Below, piece after piece: positions 33,101 to 43,300 of a DNA stretch of 64,000 bases (the first letter of the stretch is position 1; every line of letters starts with the position of its first letter). The translations under genes were made by a program, and so were the position numbers. The notes under the pieces are model-generated. The model worked only from the letters and a program-made list of their open reading frames with translations. It was not told the origin of the DNA and searched no databases. The DNA is from Rhizaria sp. SCN 62-66. Lineage: Eukaryota; Rhizaria, unplaced. Location: positions 1 to 64,000 of the forward strand of contig MEDY01000240.1 of assembly GCA_001724265.1 (NCBI GenBank), in the 5' to 3' direction.

Positions 33101-34624
33101 CTCACGCGCCAGGCCGGCTCGTCGTCGATCCTGACGCTCGACGTGTTCCGCCGCGTCGCACACGAGCTCATGCTCGCGGGCGTCGTCTTTGCGCCTGTGC
33201 TCTCGGCCGACCCGGGTTCGCGCCACGCGCTGTTGGTCCGGCAGACGGTCACGCAGCACTACGCGCACCTGCGTCCGTTCCTCGACGCGCTACTGGGCCA
33301 CCTCGCGGTCTCCGAGCGGCGCGAGGATGTCGCCGCCGTCGACGCGTGCGCCCGCGTCCGCGCGCTGCTCGAGGCGGATCTGGTCTCCCCGCCCGCAGCC
33401 GCAGCGCAGGGCAGCAGCACCGCTGCCGGCAGCGCCGGGCTGGTCGCCTTCTCTGCGACGAGGCTGCTCGGGTTGTACCGCGCGCTGCTGCACGTCGTGC
33501 TCTCTCATCAGTCGAGCTGGATGCTGTCGGCCGTGTCGCAGCTGCCCTCGGCGCCCGCGCTGCACTGCGAGCTTAAGGCGCTCGAGCACGTCATGCTCTT
33601 CCGCCACCAGCTCTTTGCGCACGGCGGCGCCGACGCGGAGGCCGGCGCCTGGCTCCACAACCTGCACCCAGGGCTCTTTGGCATTGGCAACAACGGAAGC
33701 GGGAATGGTAATCCCAGCTTTATTGGCCACAGCGGGAGCGACGGTGTGCCGATGCTGACGCAGCAGCCGTCTCTCTTCGGGGGCGGCCGTAACGGCGGAC
33801 AACAGCAACAGCAGCAGGATACCGACTGGCTCGGCGCTGGCGCTGGCGCTGGTTCTCGTGTCGGCAGCGCCAGCGCCACCGCCGGTCCTGGCGGGCTCGG
33901 CCGCCGCGGCACCGCCCGCGCCACGCCCACCAACGCCGCCGCCGCCGCCGCCGCCAGTGCCGCCGCCGCTGCTGCTGTGAACGCGGGCACTGCGAGCGGG
34001 CCCTTGTCGCCGTTCAACGGCGCGGCGGGCGGTCTGCGCAGTCCCAAGGGCACAGCGGGCCCCCTGTTCAGCCCTGTCGCGACCGCAAACGAGGTGAACG
34101 GCAACAACAATGCGGACAGTGAGGGCGATAACGGTGCGAACGACGCCGTCTCGTGGCTGTCGGCGTTTGATACCAACGACAGCCCGCCGTTCCCGCCCCC
34201 GGCCGCCGTGGGCGCGCTGAACGGCAAGGGCCAGGCCCAGCAGCAGCAGCAACAGCAGCAGGGCAAGGAGCAGAAGACAGCGACCCCTGCGGTGAGCATC
34301 GCCCGTCTGCGCTCACTGGGTGTGCTCGATAACCCCAATGGCAGCCACAACGGTCAGGCCGCCGCTACGGGCGCGCGCGGCGGCGCCGGTGGCAGGCTGG
34401 GGGCCGCAGGCGCCGCCGCCGTGGCTGGCCACGGTCACGGTCACGCTCGGATCGGCAGCGCGGGCGTTGGTGCGGGCACGAGTGCGAATGGGCTGCAGTA
34501 TCAGCCGGACACGCTGTCGGGGTACATCCAGACGTACGAGGCCGGGTTCATGCCCGAGCTCAACCGGCACGCAGTCCACGCGGTGCGTGCGCGGCAGCAG
34601 CAGGAGCAGGGACAGGGCCAGTGA
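25073..34624 (+). CDS. large coiled-coil protein, axonemal dynein light chain-like and EF-hand-like
   Basis: Three exons: 25073-31083, 31218-32397 and 32630-34624 (donors GTATGT and GTACGA; acceptors TTTAG and CCCCAG), giving about 3,061 residues, stop TGA. Residues about 306-466 contain CKEEQLVYDLFFHELIHQL followed by a long coiled coil. This resembles the axonemal dynein light chain (p28) fold also present in AXDND1. A second coiled coil is near 1835-1880 and a third ends exon 1. In exon 3 (about 2497-2577) a pair of EF-hand-like units includes ASQDPLGQGRIDFPGFKAIF, with incomplete calcium ligands. The rest is low complexity: Ser/Asn/Ala/Gln runs, two poly-Asp runs, and RRGS-type basic sites. 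I infer a ciliary role from the light chain-like segment and the neighbouring ciliary genes. Exact orthology is not established. Confidence 0.6.
29894..29929 (+). repeat. (GAC)12 microsatellite coding poly-Asp
   Basis: Twelve uninterrupted GAC codons inside exon 1 of the large coiled-coil gene encode twelve Asp. Pure codon repetition suggests recent slippage expansion. Confidence 0.9.
30116..30142 (+). repeat. (GAC)9 microsatellite coding poly-Asp
   Basis: Nine GAC codons in the same exon as the (GAC)12 run, about 190 bases downstream, encoding a second poly-Asp tract after an Asn/Ser run. Confidence 0.9.
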
Positions 34625-34955
34625 AGTCTTCGCTTAACGCAACAGTCTTAAGAGACTGATTTGATTTTAATTTACAGACGTATCTGAGTGATTAACATAA
34701 GTAGATATGCATGATTACCAATAAATAGTTTCATTATATTATGCACGTCTTTGTATCATGATAGTTTGTTAAAGTAATCTTGGTGTATTGTCAATAGCAT
34801 GAAAGCACGCCAAACTAAGCAAAGCATTGGGTCAAATCATTTACATGATGGCCCTCATACGACATCTCATGACTTCTTGTTCTTCTTCCTCCATCATTCT
34901 CTCTATCTATCCGTCAACTCAGTTGATCGAGATATGCGCTCACTCGCTCACCCGC
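34625..34955. other. convergent 3' region
   Basis: About 330 AT-rich bases between two convergent genes. Apart from the polyadenylation signal at 34720 nothing is recognisable. Confidence 0.5.
34720..34725 (+). terminator. AATAAA polyadenylation signal
   Basis: A canonical AATAAA lies 96 bases after the TGA of the large coiled-coil gene, a suitable distance for its mRNA 3' end. Confidence 0.5.
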
Positions 34956-34994
34956 TCACCGGAAGGCCGCCATGGGCGAGGACGCTGTGAAGGA

Positions 34995-35025
<31 letters not shown>

Positions 35026-36080
35026 ACAGGCGGCGGCGGCGGGTGCCGGCGCGGGTCCGGCTTGTAATCGATGCCCATGTTGAGCCCGGTCTGGCCGGAG
35101 CCCTGCGCGCCCGTCTTGAGCCACTCGGAGAAGGACGGCGGCGCGTGTGGCGCCGTGTAGCCCGTAGACGTCGAGGTCGGCTGCTCGTTGCCGCTCGCGC
35201 CGCCGTTCTCCGCACCCGGCACCGACGAGTCAGCCGCCGTGCCCGCCGCGGGATCCGTCCGCATGTTGGCGCGGGCAGACGCGCGCGCAGCAGCCGCGGC
35301 GCTGGTCCCGGCAGTCGCGCCGGCGGCGGCGCCCGCGCCTGCGGTGGACGTCGCAAAGGCCTCTGACTCGGCGCGCGCGCGGGCGGAGGCCTCCAGGAAC
35401 GAGGGCGAGATCTGCTCGGGCGCGGGAGGCGCGGGGGGGCGCTGTGTCTCGTAGGCGTTGGGCTCAGCGCCCGTGCCGGCGGCGTCGGCGGCGGGGTTCT
35501 CCTCGTCAAAGCCGAGCATGTTGGCGAGGTCGCGCATCGAGGGGAAGAAGTTGTCTTCGGCCTGGGCGTTGAGCGCCATGGCCTCCTGGAGGAAGGCAGT
35601 GATCTCGAGGTCCTGCTGGAGCTGGTCGAACGTCTCAGGCTCATCGCTGAGCGAGTAGACGACCTGCCCGCGCCCGCGGCCGCCGCGCAGGCCCTCGGTC
35701 ACGGAGCGCAGTCCGGCCTGGCGCACCTCGTCGGCGCGGACCTCGGCGCCCGAGCCCGTCTCGATGAACGAGGCACGCGCGATGGCGCCCGCGTCGAAGT
35801 CGACGAGGCGCAGCGCGCGCTCGACCGCGCGACGGTTGATCTCGTCGAACACGGCCACGTCGATGCCCGCGATCGTCGCCGAGGGCGTCTTGGCCGCAGC
35901 CGCGGACGCCTTGTTAGCGGTCGAGGACGCAGAAGAGGCGTGGAGCGAGTTGAGGTGGGAAAAGTCTGTCAGGGCGTGGGCGGGCTGCAGCAGGAAAGTG
36001 GCCGCCAGAGCAGCCACGACTGCACACCACACCACCCCGAATGGGGAGACGAGACGTGAAAACTTCATCGTTCGTCGCAC
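34956..36080 (-). CDS. secreted Pro/Ala-rich protein, unknown
   Basis: A single exon of 374 codons ending in TGA. The N-terminus is a signal peptide with cleavage likely after ...LQPAHA. The start is either M1 (36080) or M5 (36068); M5 gives MKFSRLV, similar to the MKFSKMV start of the MRH gene nearby, and I favour it slightly. The folded-looking part (about 60-190) is helical, acidic and without motifs I know (RRAVERALRLVDF, VVYSLSDEPETFDQL). After that come Ala/Ser-rich stretches and a C-terminal poly-Pro run (PPPPPVPTPPPPPPPP). No transmembrane segment follows the signal peptide, so it is probably secreted or lumenal. Confidence 0.65.
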
Positions 36081-36565
36081 TAAAAACGGATAAATGCCGC
36101 GAGATCCCTTTGTTCAATTGAAACAAAAGTGACCACGATATAGCGGTTCTCCGAACAAGAATCCGAACTTCGAAAGGAGGCTCGATGTGAGCCAGAGCCA
36201 GAGAGCCACAGTCTGGCTTCCAGTCGGTCGGTCTGTCCCAGTCTCTGAGTTGGTCAGACTGGAGTCCTCAAAGTCAAGCCGCGCTTTCTCCTTTCGAGTC
36301 CCCGATTAAGAAGACGCTTATCTCGCCCTGTTGCTCCAGTTGCGTGATTTAATTAAGCAAAGGTGGTATATCGATCACCAACATATCTATTTTATCTCTT
36401 AAGCTTCCGCAACATCGACTGGAACCTATCGTTTTTCCGTGCCGACTGACCAAACCTCTCCTCCGAGCATTCACTCACATTTCTACTCTTACGCCCTCTG
36501 TCCTGCTTCACAAACCTGCCCATTTGTCCTGCTGACGCTGCTCCATTGTGCTCAGTGTGTTGCCG
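36081..36565. other. divergent promoter region
   Basis: About 485 bases between the starts of two divergent secretory genes. It is somewhat richer in C and T near the plus-strand start. No consensus promoter element is clear. Confidence 0.5.
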
Positions 36566-38128
36566 ATGAAGGTCATTCTCGCGTCGGTCCTTGCCGCCGT
36601 CGTGGCCGCCGCCAGCGCGGACCCTGTCGTCGTCGTGGCTGCCCAGGGCAACAGCAGCAATGCTTTCGCTCATGCTGGCATGGCTCCCGTCAAGCCCGGT
36701 GCCAAGCCCGCCGGCGGCCTTACCGCCGCGAAGATTGTCGGTATCCCCACGGCCAACGGCGTGCCTATCGCGCCCGCCAACATGCGCATGCACCCGGTGA
36801 TCCTCAACCCCGACGGCTCCTACCCCGTCGCGCCCGTCCCGGTCCCCAACCCCGCCGCCGTGGCCGCGATGGCCGCCGCCGCCGCTGCCGCCGCTGGCGC
36901 CGTCCCCATTATGGCCAAGCCCGTCGTGTTCACCTCCCCGCGCACTAACACGTTCAACAACGTGCCCGCGCCGGCGCCCGTGCCCGCCCCCTTCCCCTCC
37001 ATGGGCTTCCCTGTCCCTGGTGGCCTCCCCATCGGCTTCCCCCCCGGCGCCGGCGTCCCCGTGCCCATCGGCGTTCCCGCGCCACTGCCCGTGACCTCGC
37101 CCCTTGCGCACGCGCTCGCGCTGTCTGACACGACGGGCAGCGCCGTCATTGCGCAGCTGCACCGCATCGTCCAGCTCACCGCCGCCGCCAAGGCCCAGAA
37201 GGCGCCCGCGGCCAAGGTGCAGAAGCTCGTCTCCGTGTTCGAGCGCATCGTCGCCTCCGTGGAAAAGTACCCCGCCATGCGCGGCCCCGTCGAGGCTGCC
37301 AAGAAGGCCATGGCCGGCCTCACCGCCGCCGCCCCCGCCGCCCCCGCCACCCCTCAGCTCGGCGCTGACAAGGCCTCCCTGCCCCCCGCGCCCGTCGTCG
37401 GCGCCGACAAGTCGTCCCTGCCCCCCGCGCCCATCGTTGGCGCCGACAAGTCGTCCCTGCCCCCCGCGCCCATCGTTGGCGCCGACAAGTCGTCCCTGCC
37501 CCCGGCCCCCGCGGCCGGCGCTAGTCAGGCCGCTCTGCCTCCCGCGCCCGCGGTTGGCGCCGACAAGGCTGCCATCCCCCCCGCGACCGCGGCTGCCATC
37601 AAGGACCAGATCAAGAATGACCTGGCGACTCCCCTGCCCCCTGCGGCCGCCGCCGAGGTCAAGGCCGCCGCCAAGACCGAGGCCAAGGCTGAGGCCAAGG
37701 TTGAGGCCGCCAAGGCCGAGATCATCAAGGACCTCGCCAAGCCCGCCGCCGCTGCCGCTGCCCCCGCTGCCGCTGCCCCCGCTGTCGCTGCCGCTGCTCC
37801 CGCCGCTGGCGACAGCAGCGAGGTCGCCGCCCTGCGCAAGGAGATCTCTGAGCTCAAGGCCTCGCTGACCAAGCGCATCGATGCCACGGACGCGCGCGTC
37901 ACCGCCGTCTCCGCCACCGCCGACGCCAACGCGGCCGCCATCGCCAAGATCAACGGCAAGATCGCGGCCGCCGAGGCCCGCGTGGCCGCGCTGTCGGCCA
38001 AGGAGAAGAAGCTGGCGACTGCCGCGCAGACTGCGATCAAGAAGCTGTCGAGCAAGCTCTCGGCTCAGGGCAGCATCATCAAGAAGGCCGCCGTCAAGGG
38101 CGGCCGCATCCCCATCAGCAAGGCGTAA
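36566..38128 (+). CDS. secreted Ala/Pro-rich repeat protein with coiled-coil end
   Basis: I take the ATG at 36566 as start; the frame extends upstream but without another ATG. The product is 520 residues, stop TAA. Residues 1-19 (MKVILASVLAAVVAAASAD) form a signal peptide. Then follow a Pro/Val/Ala-rich stretch with GFPVPGG-like units, a helical segment (about 180-260), six tandem 13-residue repeats of the type GADKSSLPPAPIV (about 266-343), a Lys/Ala/Glu helix, a poly-Ala/Pro linker, and a C-terminal coiled coil of about 100 residues. No Cys and no second membrane segment were seen. The layout suggests a fibrous cell-surface or extracellular protein. No family was recognised. The C- and T-rich upstream region and strong codon bias fit high expression. 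Confidence 0.7.
   Translation: MKVILASVLAAVVAAASADPVVVVAAQGNSSNAFAHAGMAPVKPGAKPAGGLTAAKIVGIPTANGVPIAPANMRMHPVILNPDGSYPVAPVPVPNPAAVAAMAAAAAAAAGAVPIMAKPVVFTSPRTNTFNNVPAPAPVPAPFPSMGFPVPGGLPIGFPPGAGVPVPIGVPAPLPVTSPLAHALALSDTTGSAVIAQLHRIVQLTAAAKAQKAPAAKVQKLVSVFERIVASVEKYPAMRGPVEAAKKAMAGLTAAAPAAPATPQLGADKASLPPAPVVGADKSSLPPAPIVGADKSSLPPAPIVGADKSSLPPAPAAGASQAALPPAPAVGADKAAIPPATAAAIKDQIKNDLATPLPPAAAAEVKAAAKTEAKAEAKVEAAKAEIIKDLAKPAAAAAAPAAAAPAVAAAAPAAGDSSEVAALRKEISELKASLTKRIDATDARVTAVSATADANAAAIAKINGKIAAAEARVAALSAKEKKLATAAQTAIKKLSSKLSAQGSIIKKAAVKGGRIPISKA
37361..37594 (+). repeat. six tandem 39-bp coding repeats
   Basis: Six in-frame 39-base units, each encoding 13 residues beginning with Gly-Ala and containing LPPAP or a close variant. 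Units 2 and 3 are identical in sequence and others differ by a few bases, which points to recent unit duplication. Confidence 0.9.
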
Positions 38129-38685
38129 GCAAGATGCTCACGCTTTGAGGATGGTGATGACTTGATGTCGACTGGCTGGAGGTGCGCTCTGGTGGGATGA
38201 GTGGGATTTATTCCGAGTGAATAGAATGACTAGAGTGTTGGTTAAGTGCGAGACTGACTGTTGTGGGGGTTTAAAGCCACGGAACAGTTATGTCTTGCTG
38301 TGATGGTAAACAAGATGTTGTGTTGTGAAGTTTCCAAATCATGTACTACGAATAGTGCAAAACAATACAGATCAAGTGTTAAAAGCAATACGTAGTCCAA
38401 CTCGTCGCATTATTGTCATGCCTCGCGTCGTTAGTTGTTATTGTTATTTGGAGAGTATGACGGTAAATATATGTATGTATTTTACACAAATGAAAACAAA
38501 AAGAAAAAATTACTATAAAGGAAATAGAGATTGAAAGTGGGTGAAAGAGATTGATGATGATTGACTCCTGTGAAATCGGTCACGGCATTCGGGAGACGCA
38601 GTGAGCGAGAGCCCTGCGTGAAGCTACCGACGTCCTGAACTCCGGAGCGTCGGCGCGCGGCACGCGTAGTCGCGGGTGCGCGCGC
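38129..38685. other. convergent 3' region
   Basis: About 560 bases, AT-rich, between two convergent genes. No RNA gene or notable repeat was seen. Confidence 0.5.
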
Positions 38686-39661
38686 TTAGGCGGACTCGTA
38701 CTCGCCGGATGAGGTGGTGATGGTCTTGGAGCCGAAGCAGCCCTTGATCTTGCCGACCGTGAAGATGCAGCCGTCCTTGGTGAGGCCGGGGATAGCGAAC
38801 CAGAAGTCCTTGTGGGGGCAGGCATCGAGGCCGCGCTTCTCGTACTTCTTCATGCAGACGATGCAGCCGATGGCGACGTAGAGGAAGATGCAGACGAAGA
38901 GGATGATGAGGAAGATGGCGCCGCCGGAGAGGCCGTCGTCGCCGTCGCCGCCGAGGCAGGCAATCTTGGACTTCATCTCGACGGTGTAGTTGCACGTCTC
39001 GGGCTCGTCGACGAGGAAGGACTCGGAGTTGGAGCCGCAGGTGATGAGCAGAGTGGTCTTGTGGGGACGGACGATGAGGCCGCCGCAGCGGGGGGAGTTC
39101 TCCATGTAGATCTTGACACCTACAAGAGCATTTAACGAAATAGAAACAACGCGGGAGGGCAACAAGTTAGACATTAAATAAATCAGGCTTCATGGTATTT
39201 GTGAATAGAGTTGTAGGTTGAGAATGTGATATCTAGACGTAGAGAAACGTACCGCTGGCAGGCTTAGCGGGGTCAATGAGGGAGTAGACGGGGGCGGGCT
39301 CCTCGTGGAAGGAGCCGAGGGAGGTGACGAAGACGGGGGGAGTCTTGTCGTACTGGCAGATGGATCCGTCGGCGGAGCGGCAGTTGGACTCCTCAGCGAC
39401 AGCGCAGATGTTGGCCGTGTAGGAGTAAGTCGGGTTGTCGGTGTCGGTGCCCTTGAAGGTGGTGGTGGCGAGGGTGTTGAAGTCATACTCCTTGCCGCCG
39501 GTGGGCTTGAAGATGCAGCCGGAATCACCGAGGTCGGAGTTCGAGCGGGTCATCTGAGCGAGGAACTTGGTGCGGAACTCGGACAGGAACGACGGCGACG
39601 CGGTGGCGCACGCCGCAGCGAAAGCCACTAGGCAGACAACGACCATCTTGGAAAACTTCAT
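38686..39661 (-). CDS. type I membrane receptor with MRH domain (M6PR/Atg27-like)
   Basis: Two exons (39661-39253 and 39119-38686) joined in phase 1 across a 133-base intron (donor GTACGT, acceptor TTGTAG) give 280 residues, stop TAA. The start MKFSKMVVVCLVAFAAACA is a signal peptide. The lumenal part is a mannose-6-phosphate receptor homology domain: YDFNTLA, YTANICAV, paired cysteines, a CGG motif, and the typical end TCNYTVEMKSKIAC (pattern C-x-Y-x-x-E-...-A-C). One transmembrane helix follows (about 203-225, IFLIILFVCIFLYVAIGCIV). The tail CPHKDFWFAIPGLTKDGCIF resembles Atg27/receptor tails and should carry sorting signals. The protein probably cycles in the Golgi-endosome system and may bind glycans; the usual sugar-contacting residues cannot all be confirmed. 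Confidence 0.82.
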
Positions 39662-40321
39662 TCTCCTTGAAAGCTGCGCGCGCGAGTACAGTGGGGATCG
39701 GGAGAGATTCGTCGATAAAAAAGCAGTTCATAGTGAGATGTTGAGAAAATGAGAAGAGACAGAACATAATGACAACAGGGCGGGGCAGGGCAGACGTAAA
39801 ATGAAAGCCCACAATGCGGCTACGTCGATTGGGCACGGCTCGCAGTAGACATGCGATACCTGCGTACACCCAACTTCAGCAGCACTGTAAAAGAATGAGC
39901 AGAACTTTCACGACTCATACGTGTTAATTCAAATTTCTCTACCTCGCTCAAGCACACATACAACGAAATCAAACCAAAAACAGAACGCTCGGCGATGGCC
40001 ACCCAGTTCGACGACGAGCGAGCAAGTGATGACTGTGAGCAGCCTTTTTTCGGTCCGACCCCGTTAGTTTAGCCGCCCAAATCGAAAATTCCCTCAAATA
40101 ACTTGAAAACAAATCAATACAAACATGTGTCGACATATGAAGCAAAATTTATTAGTATCTATCTGTATCTATATCTATATTATCTATCTAAACGACTATA
40201 TCAGCAATGTAACCATGCGAAACACGACTCCAAAGTGTTGGCGCATGACGTGTTCGAAGTACTCATGAAACTCATAACGACGTGTTTGGAGCAGCGGGCG
40301 ACCACGAAAATTGAGCGGCAA
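39662..40321. other. intergenic with a TCTA-type microsatellite
   Basis: About 660 AT-rich bases: 5' flank of the MRH gene and 3' flank of VMS1. An imperfect tetranucleotide run (TATC/TCTA units) spans about 40156-40191. No RNA gene was seen. Confidence 0.5.
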
Positions 40322-43300
40322 TTACCCAACAATAGCCTTGTGCGCGCGCAGACACTTTGTGGAGCAGTACTTGTACGTGAGCCGCTCGAAGGGCACAGTC
40401 ACGAGCGCCTCTTGGCAATGAGCGCACCGCTCAACCTTGCCGGCCATCGCCGGGTTGCTCATCGCCAATCGCCGCCGCATGGCCTCCGCGCGCAGCTCGC
40501 GCTCGCCCATCGCGCCCACCTTGGCCTTGTGCGCCTCCGCCGCGGTCCGGACCGCGGCGTCGTCGGCGTCCTGCTTCTTCTTAAGCGCTGCCTGCACGGC
40601 CCGGTCCACCGCAGCCGCCTCCGCGGCCCTGACCTCGGCGGCGGCGCGGCTCTCGGCCTTCTTCCGACTCGCGCGCGCCTTGGCCTCATGGTCGCGCTTG
40701 GCCGCCTCGGCCGCCGCGGCTTCGGCCTCGGCCTGGCGCTTCAGCTTGGCCTCGTCAAGCGGCTCGACCAAGGCGTCGCGGCGCCAGTCAAGCGCTGCGA
40801 AGCGCGCGCCGGGGCCCGCGGCGGCGGCGCCCGTGAGTTCGCTCTCGGGCTCGGCGCTCTCAGGGGCGCGCTCGTCGTCACTGCCGTCGTCATCACCCTC
40901 GTTGTTGTTGTCGTCGTCAGGATTCTCGTCATCGTCGTCATCGTCGCTGACAGCGCGAGACGTCTTCTTCCCGCTCTTGCCACCCTTGCTTTGCTGCCTG
41001 TTGAGCTCCCTGCGCCTTTGTGCGCGCGCCCACTCGCTGAGCCGCCCGGCCCAGAGCCGCGCGCCCATGCCGCCCTGGCCAGCCCCCGCGCCGGCGCCGC
41101 GGCCCAGCCCCGCGGCCGGCCGGCCATGACTGTCCCGCACCGCGGGATCCGCGCCCGCCGCGAGGAGCGCCACGGTCACGGCCGCGGGGGCCTCGGCCGC
41201 GAAAGCCAGGTGCAGCGGCGTGCGCTGCGAGAGTGACGCAACGGCGCCGCTGAGCGGCTCCGCGAACAGTGTCGGGTGGGTCAGTAGGCGCAGCACTTGC
41301 CACAAGGACGGGTCCGCGGTGTCTTCGGCCAGCGCGGGCACGGCGGGGGGGAGGGGGCGGCTTAGCTTCGATAGGTCGGCAGAGTCCGGGGCGGTCGCAA
41401 CTACAACGCGCTTGGTGTTTGTGTCATTCGTGCTCTTGTTGCGTCTAGTGCTACTCTTAGCCCTAGCCTTGATCTTTGTGTCTTTATCATCGTCATCGTC
41501 GTCTTCGTCGCTGGGCAGCTGCCACGCGCTAGAGAGCTTCTTGTTCTTGCGGTTGTCGTTGTTGTACGCAAACAGACCAGGAGCGCTGCCCTTTGTGTTG
41601 GCGAGAGTGTTGCTAGAGCTATCGTCGTCTTCGTCCTCGTCCTCGTCCTCGTCTTTGTCGTCGACGCTCTCACCCTCGGAGTTGTTGTTGCTGCTCACGG
41701 TCGCCTCGAACAGCAAGTCAAGCCGCGCGCAGAGAAAGTCTAGCGCGGGATCCAGGCAGTCGTAGCCGGGGCCGCCGCTGGCGCTCAGCGTGCCGCTGCT
41801 GAGGACGCGGGCGGTAAGCCCAGGTGCGGACACGAGCGACTGCGTCACGGGCGACAGAGGCGACAGCAGGGCGCTCTCGGCCGCGGGCGTGCTTGTGACG
41901 GCGCTCGTCGCGGCGGCCGCGGTCTTGGTGGCGCTCCCACTCGCGGTGCTATCGCCGGTATTGCAAGAGTCACTGACAGGGGTGAACGCGGTGGCAGCAC
42001 CGGCCTGCAACGTGTCGGAGGCAACTGCGATCGCTGCCAAGAGCGGCCGGCGACGGTACGCCAACGGCAAGTCCGCCACAGTCTTGATCGTGAGGTCAGC
42101 CTCCGTATCAACATCGGTGGTCTCGGCAATGCTCGCCTTGTAGTCAGACTCGAGTTTGTTGAGCAACGACTCTGCATGCAACAGCGTCGTCTCGTAAGAG
42201 TTCAACGTCAAGCCGCTGACAGCCTTCGTCAAGTCCGGGACGGCCAGCACAGCTCCCGTGTTCTGCGACACCGCAGCCGCGGCAGCCGTGGCAGCAGCAG
42301 CAGCAGTCGCCGCGGCGGCTGCGGCCGGTGCGCGTTTGGTCAGCAGCGCCATCGCGCGATCGCCCTCCCGCTCGGCCTTGTACTTGATGTAAGCCGCCGC
42401 GAGCAGCCGCAGCACCTCGGTACGTCGCAAGTACGGCGCGGGCACGACGAGCGCGCGCAGCAGCAGCGGGCGTAAGCGGCACGGGTAGAACGCCTTGGTC
42501 GCGGCCTCAGCGGCGGCCTCCTTGGCCTCGGTGGCCGCGGCGCGGCGGTCGCGGCGGCGGCGGCGCTCGGCCTGCTCTTCCTCGTCGGCGTCCTCGTCGC
42601 TGGCACTGTCGCTGCCACTGTCGTCATCGTCGTCGCCGCCGCCGTACAACGCGTCGGCCCCATCAGCTTCGTCGTCGTCGCCGTCGTCGTCGTCCTCAGC
42701 GGTGAGCGTGACGCGCGACAGCGCGGCGTGCACGCGGTTCACCTCGGTCGTCGTCGGCGCCGCCACGGGGATCGGAATGCTCCGCAGGCGCTGGTCTTTG
42801 GGGTGCAGCAAGTACAGGTACGACGGAACGGCGTTAAGCGCGGTACGGCGCCGCGCGAGCTCGGCTTCGTCGCGCTCGTCGTCGCTGTCTGCGTCATCGT
42901 CGTCGTCGTCATCGTCGTCGTCATTGTTCTTGCCCTTGCCCTTGCCCTTAAGCTTGCTCCTCTCGGCCGCGGCGGCCGCGGCGGCGGTGGCGGCGTCGAG
43001 CGGGCCCGTCTGCGGATGCAGCGGCGCCAGCGCGGACGGCACAAGCACGCCGTTCACGCCCGTTAGCGCGGCGTAAGTCGCGGCGGCGGCGGCCGTCAGC
43101 GCCGTGCTTGCGGCGGCCGCGGCGGCGCGGCTCACGGTCACCGCAGGCAGGCCGCCGTCCGCGACGGGCACCGACAGCGGCTTGAAGGGCGTGACCGTGC
43201 CCGCTGTCACGGCGTTGGCGACGCGCTTGCCAGCGCCTGTCGCGTGCGCGGCCTTGAGCGACGCCACTGTGTGCGCGCCAATCACGGCGGTGGTGACCGC

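Noticed and set aside
40156-40191. CRISPR-like or regulatory array
   Set aside because: It is a simple tetranucleotide microsatellite without spacers.
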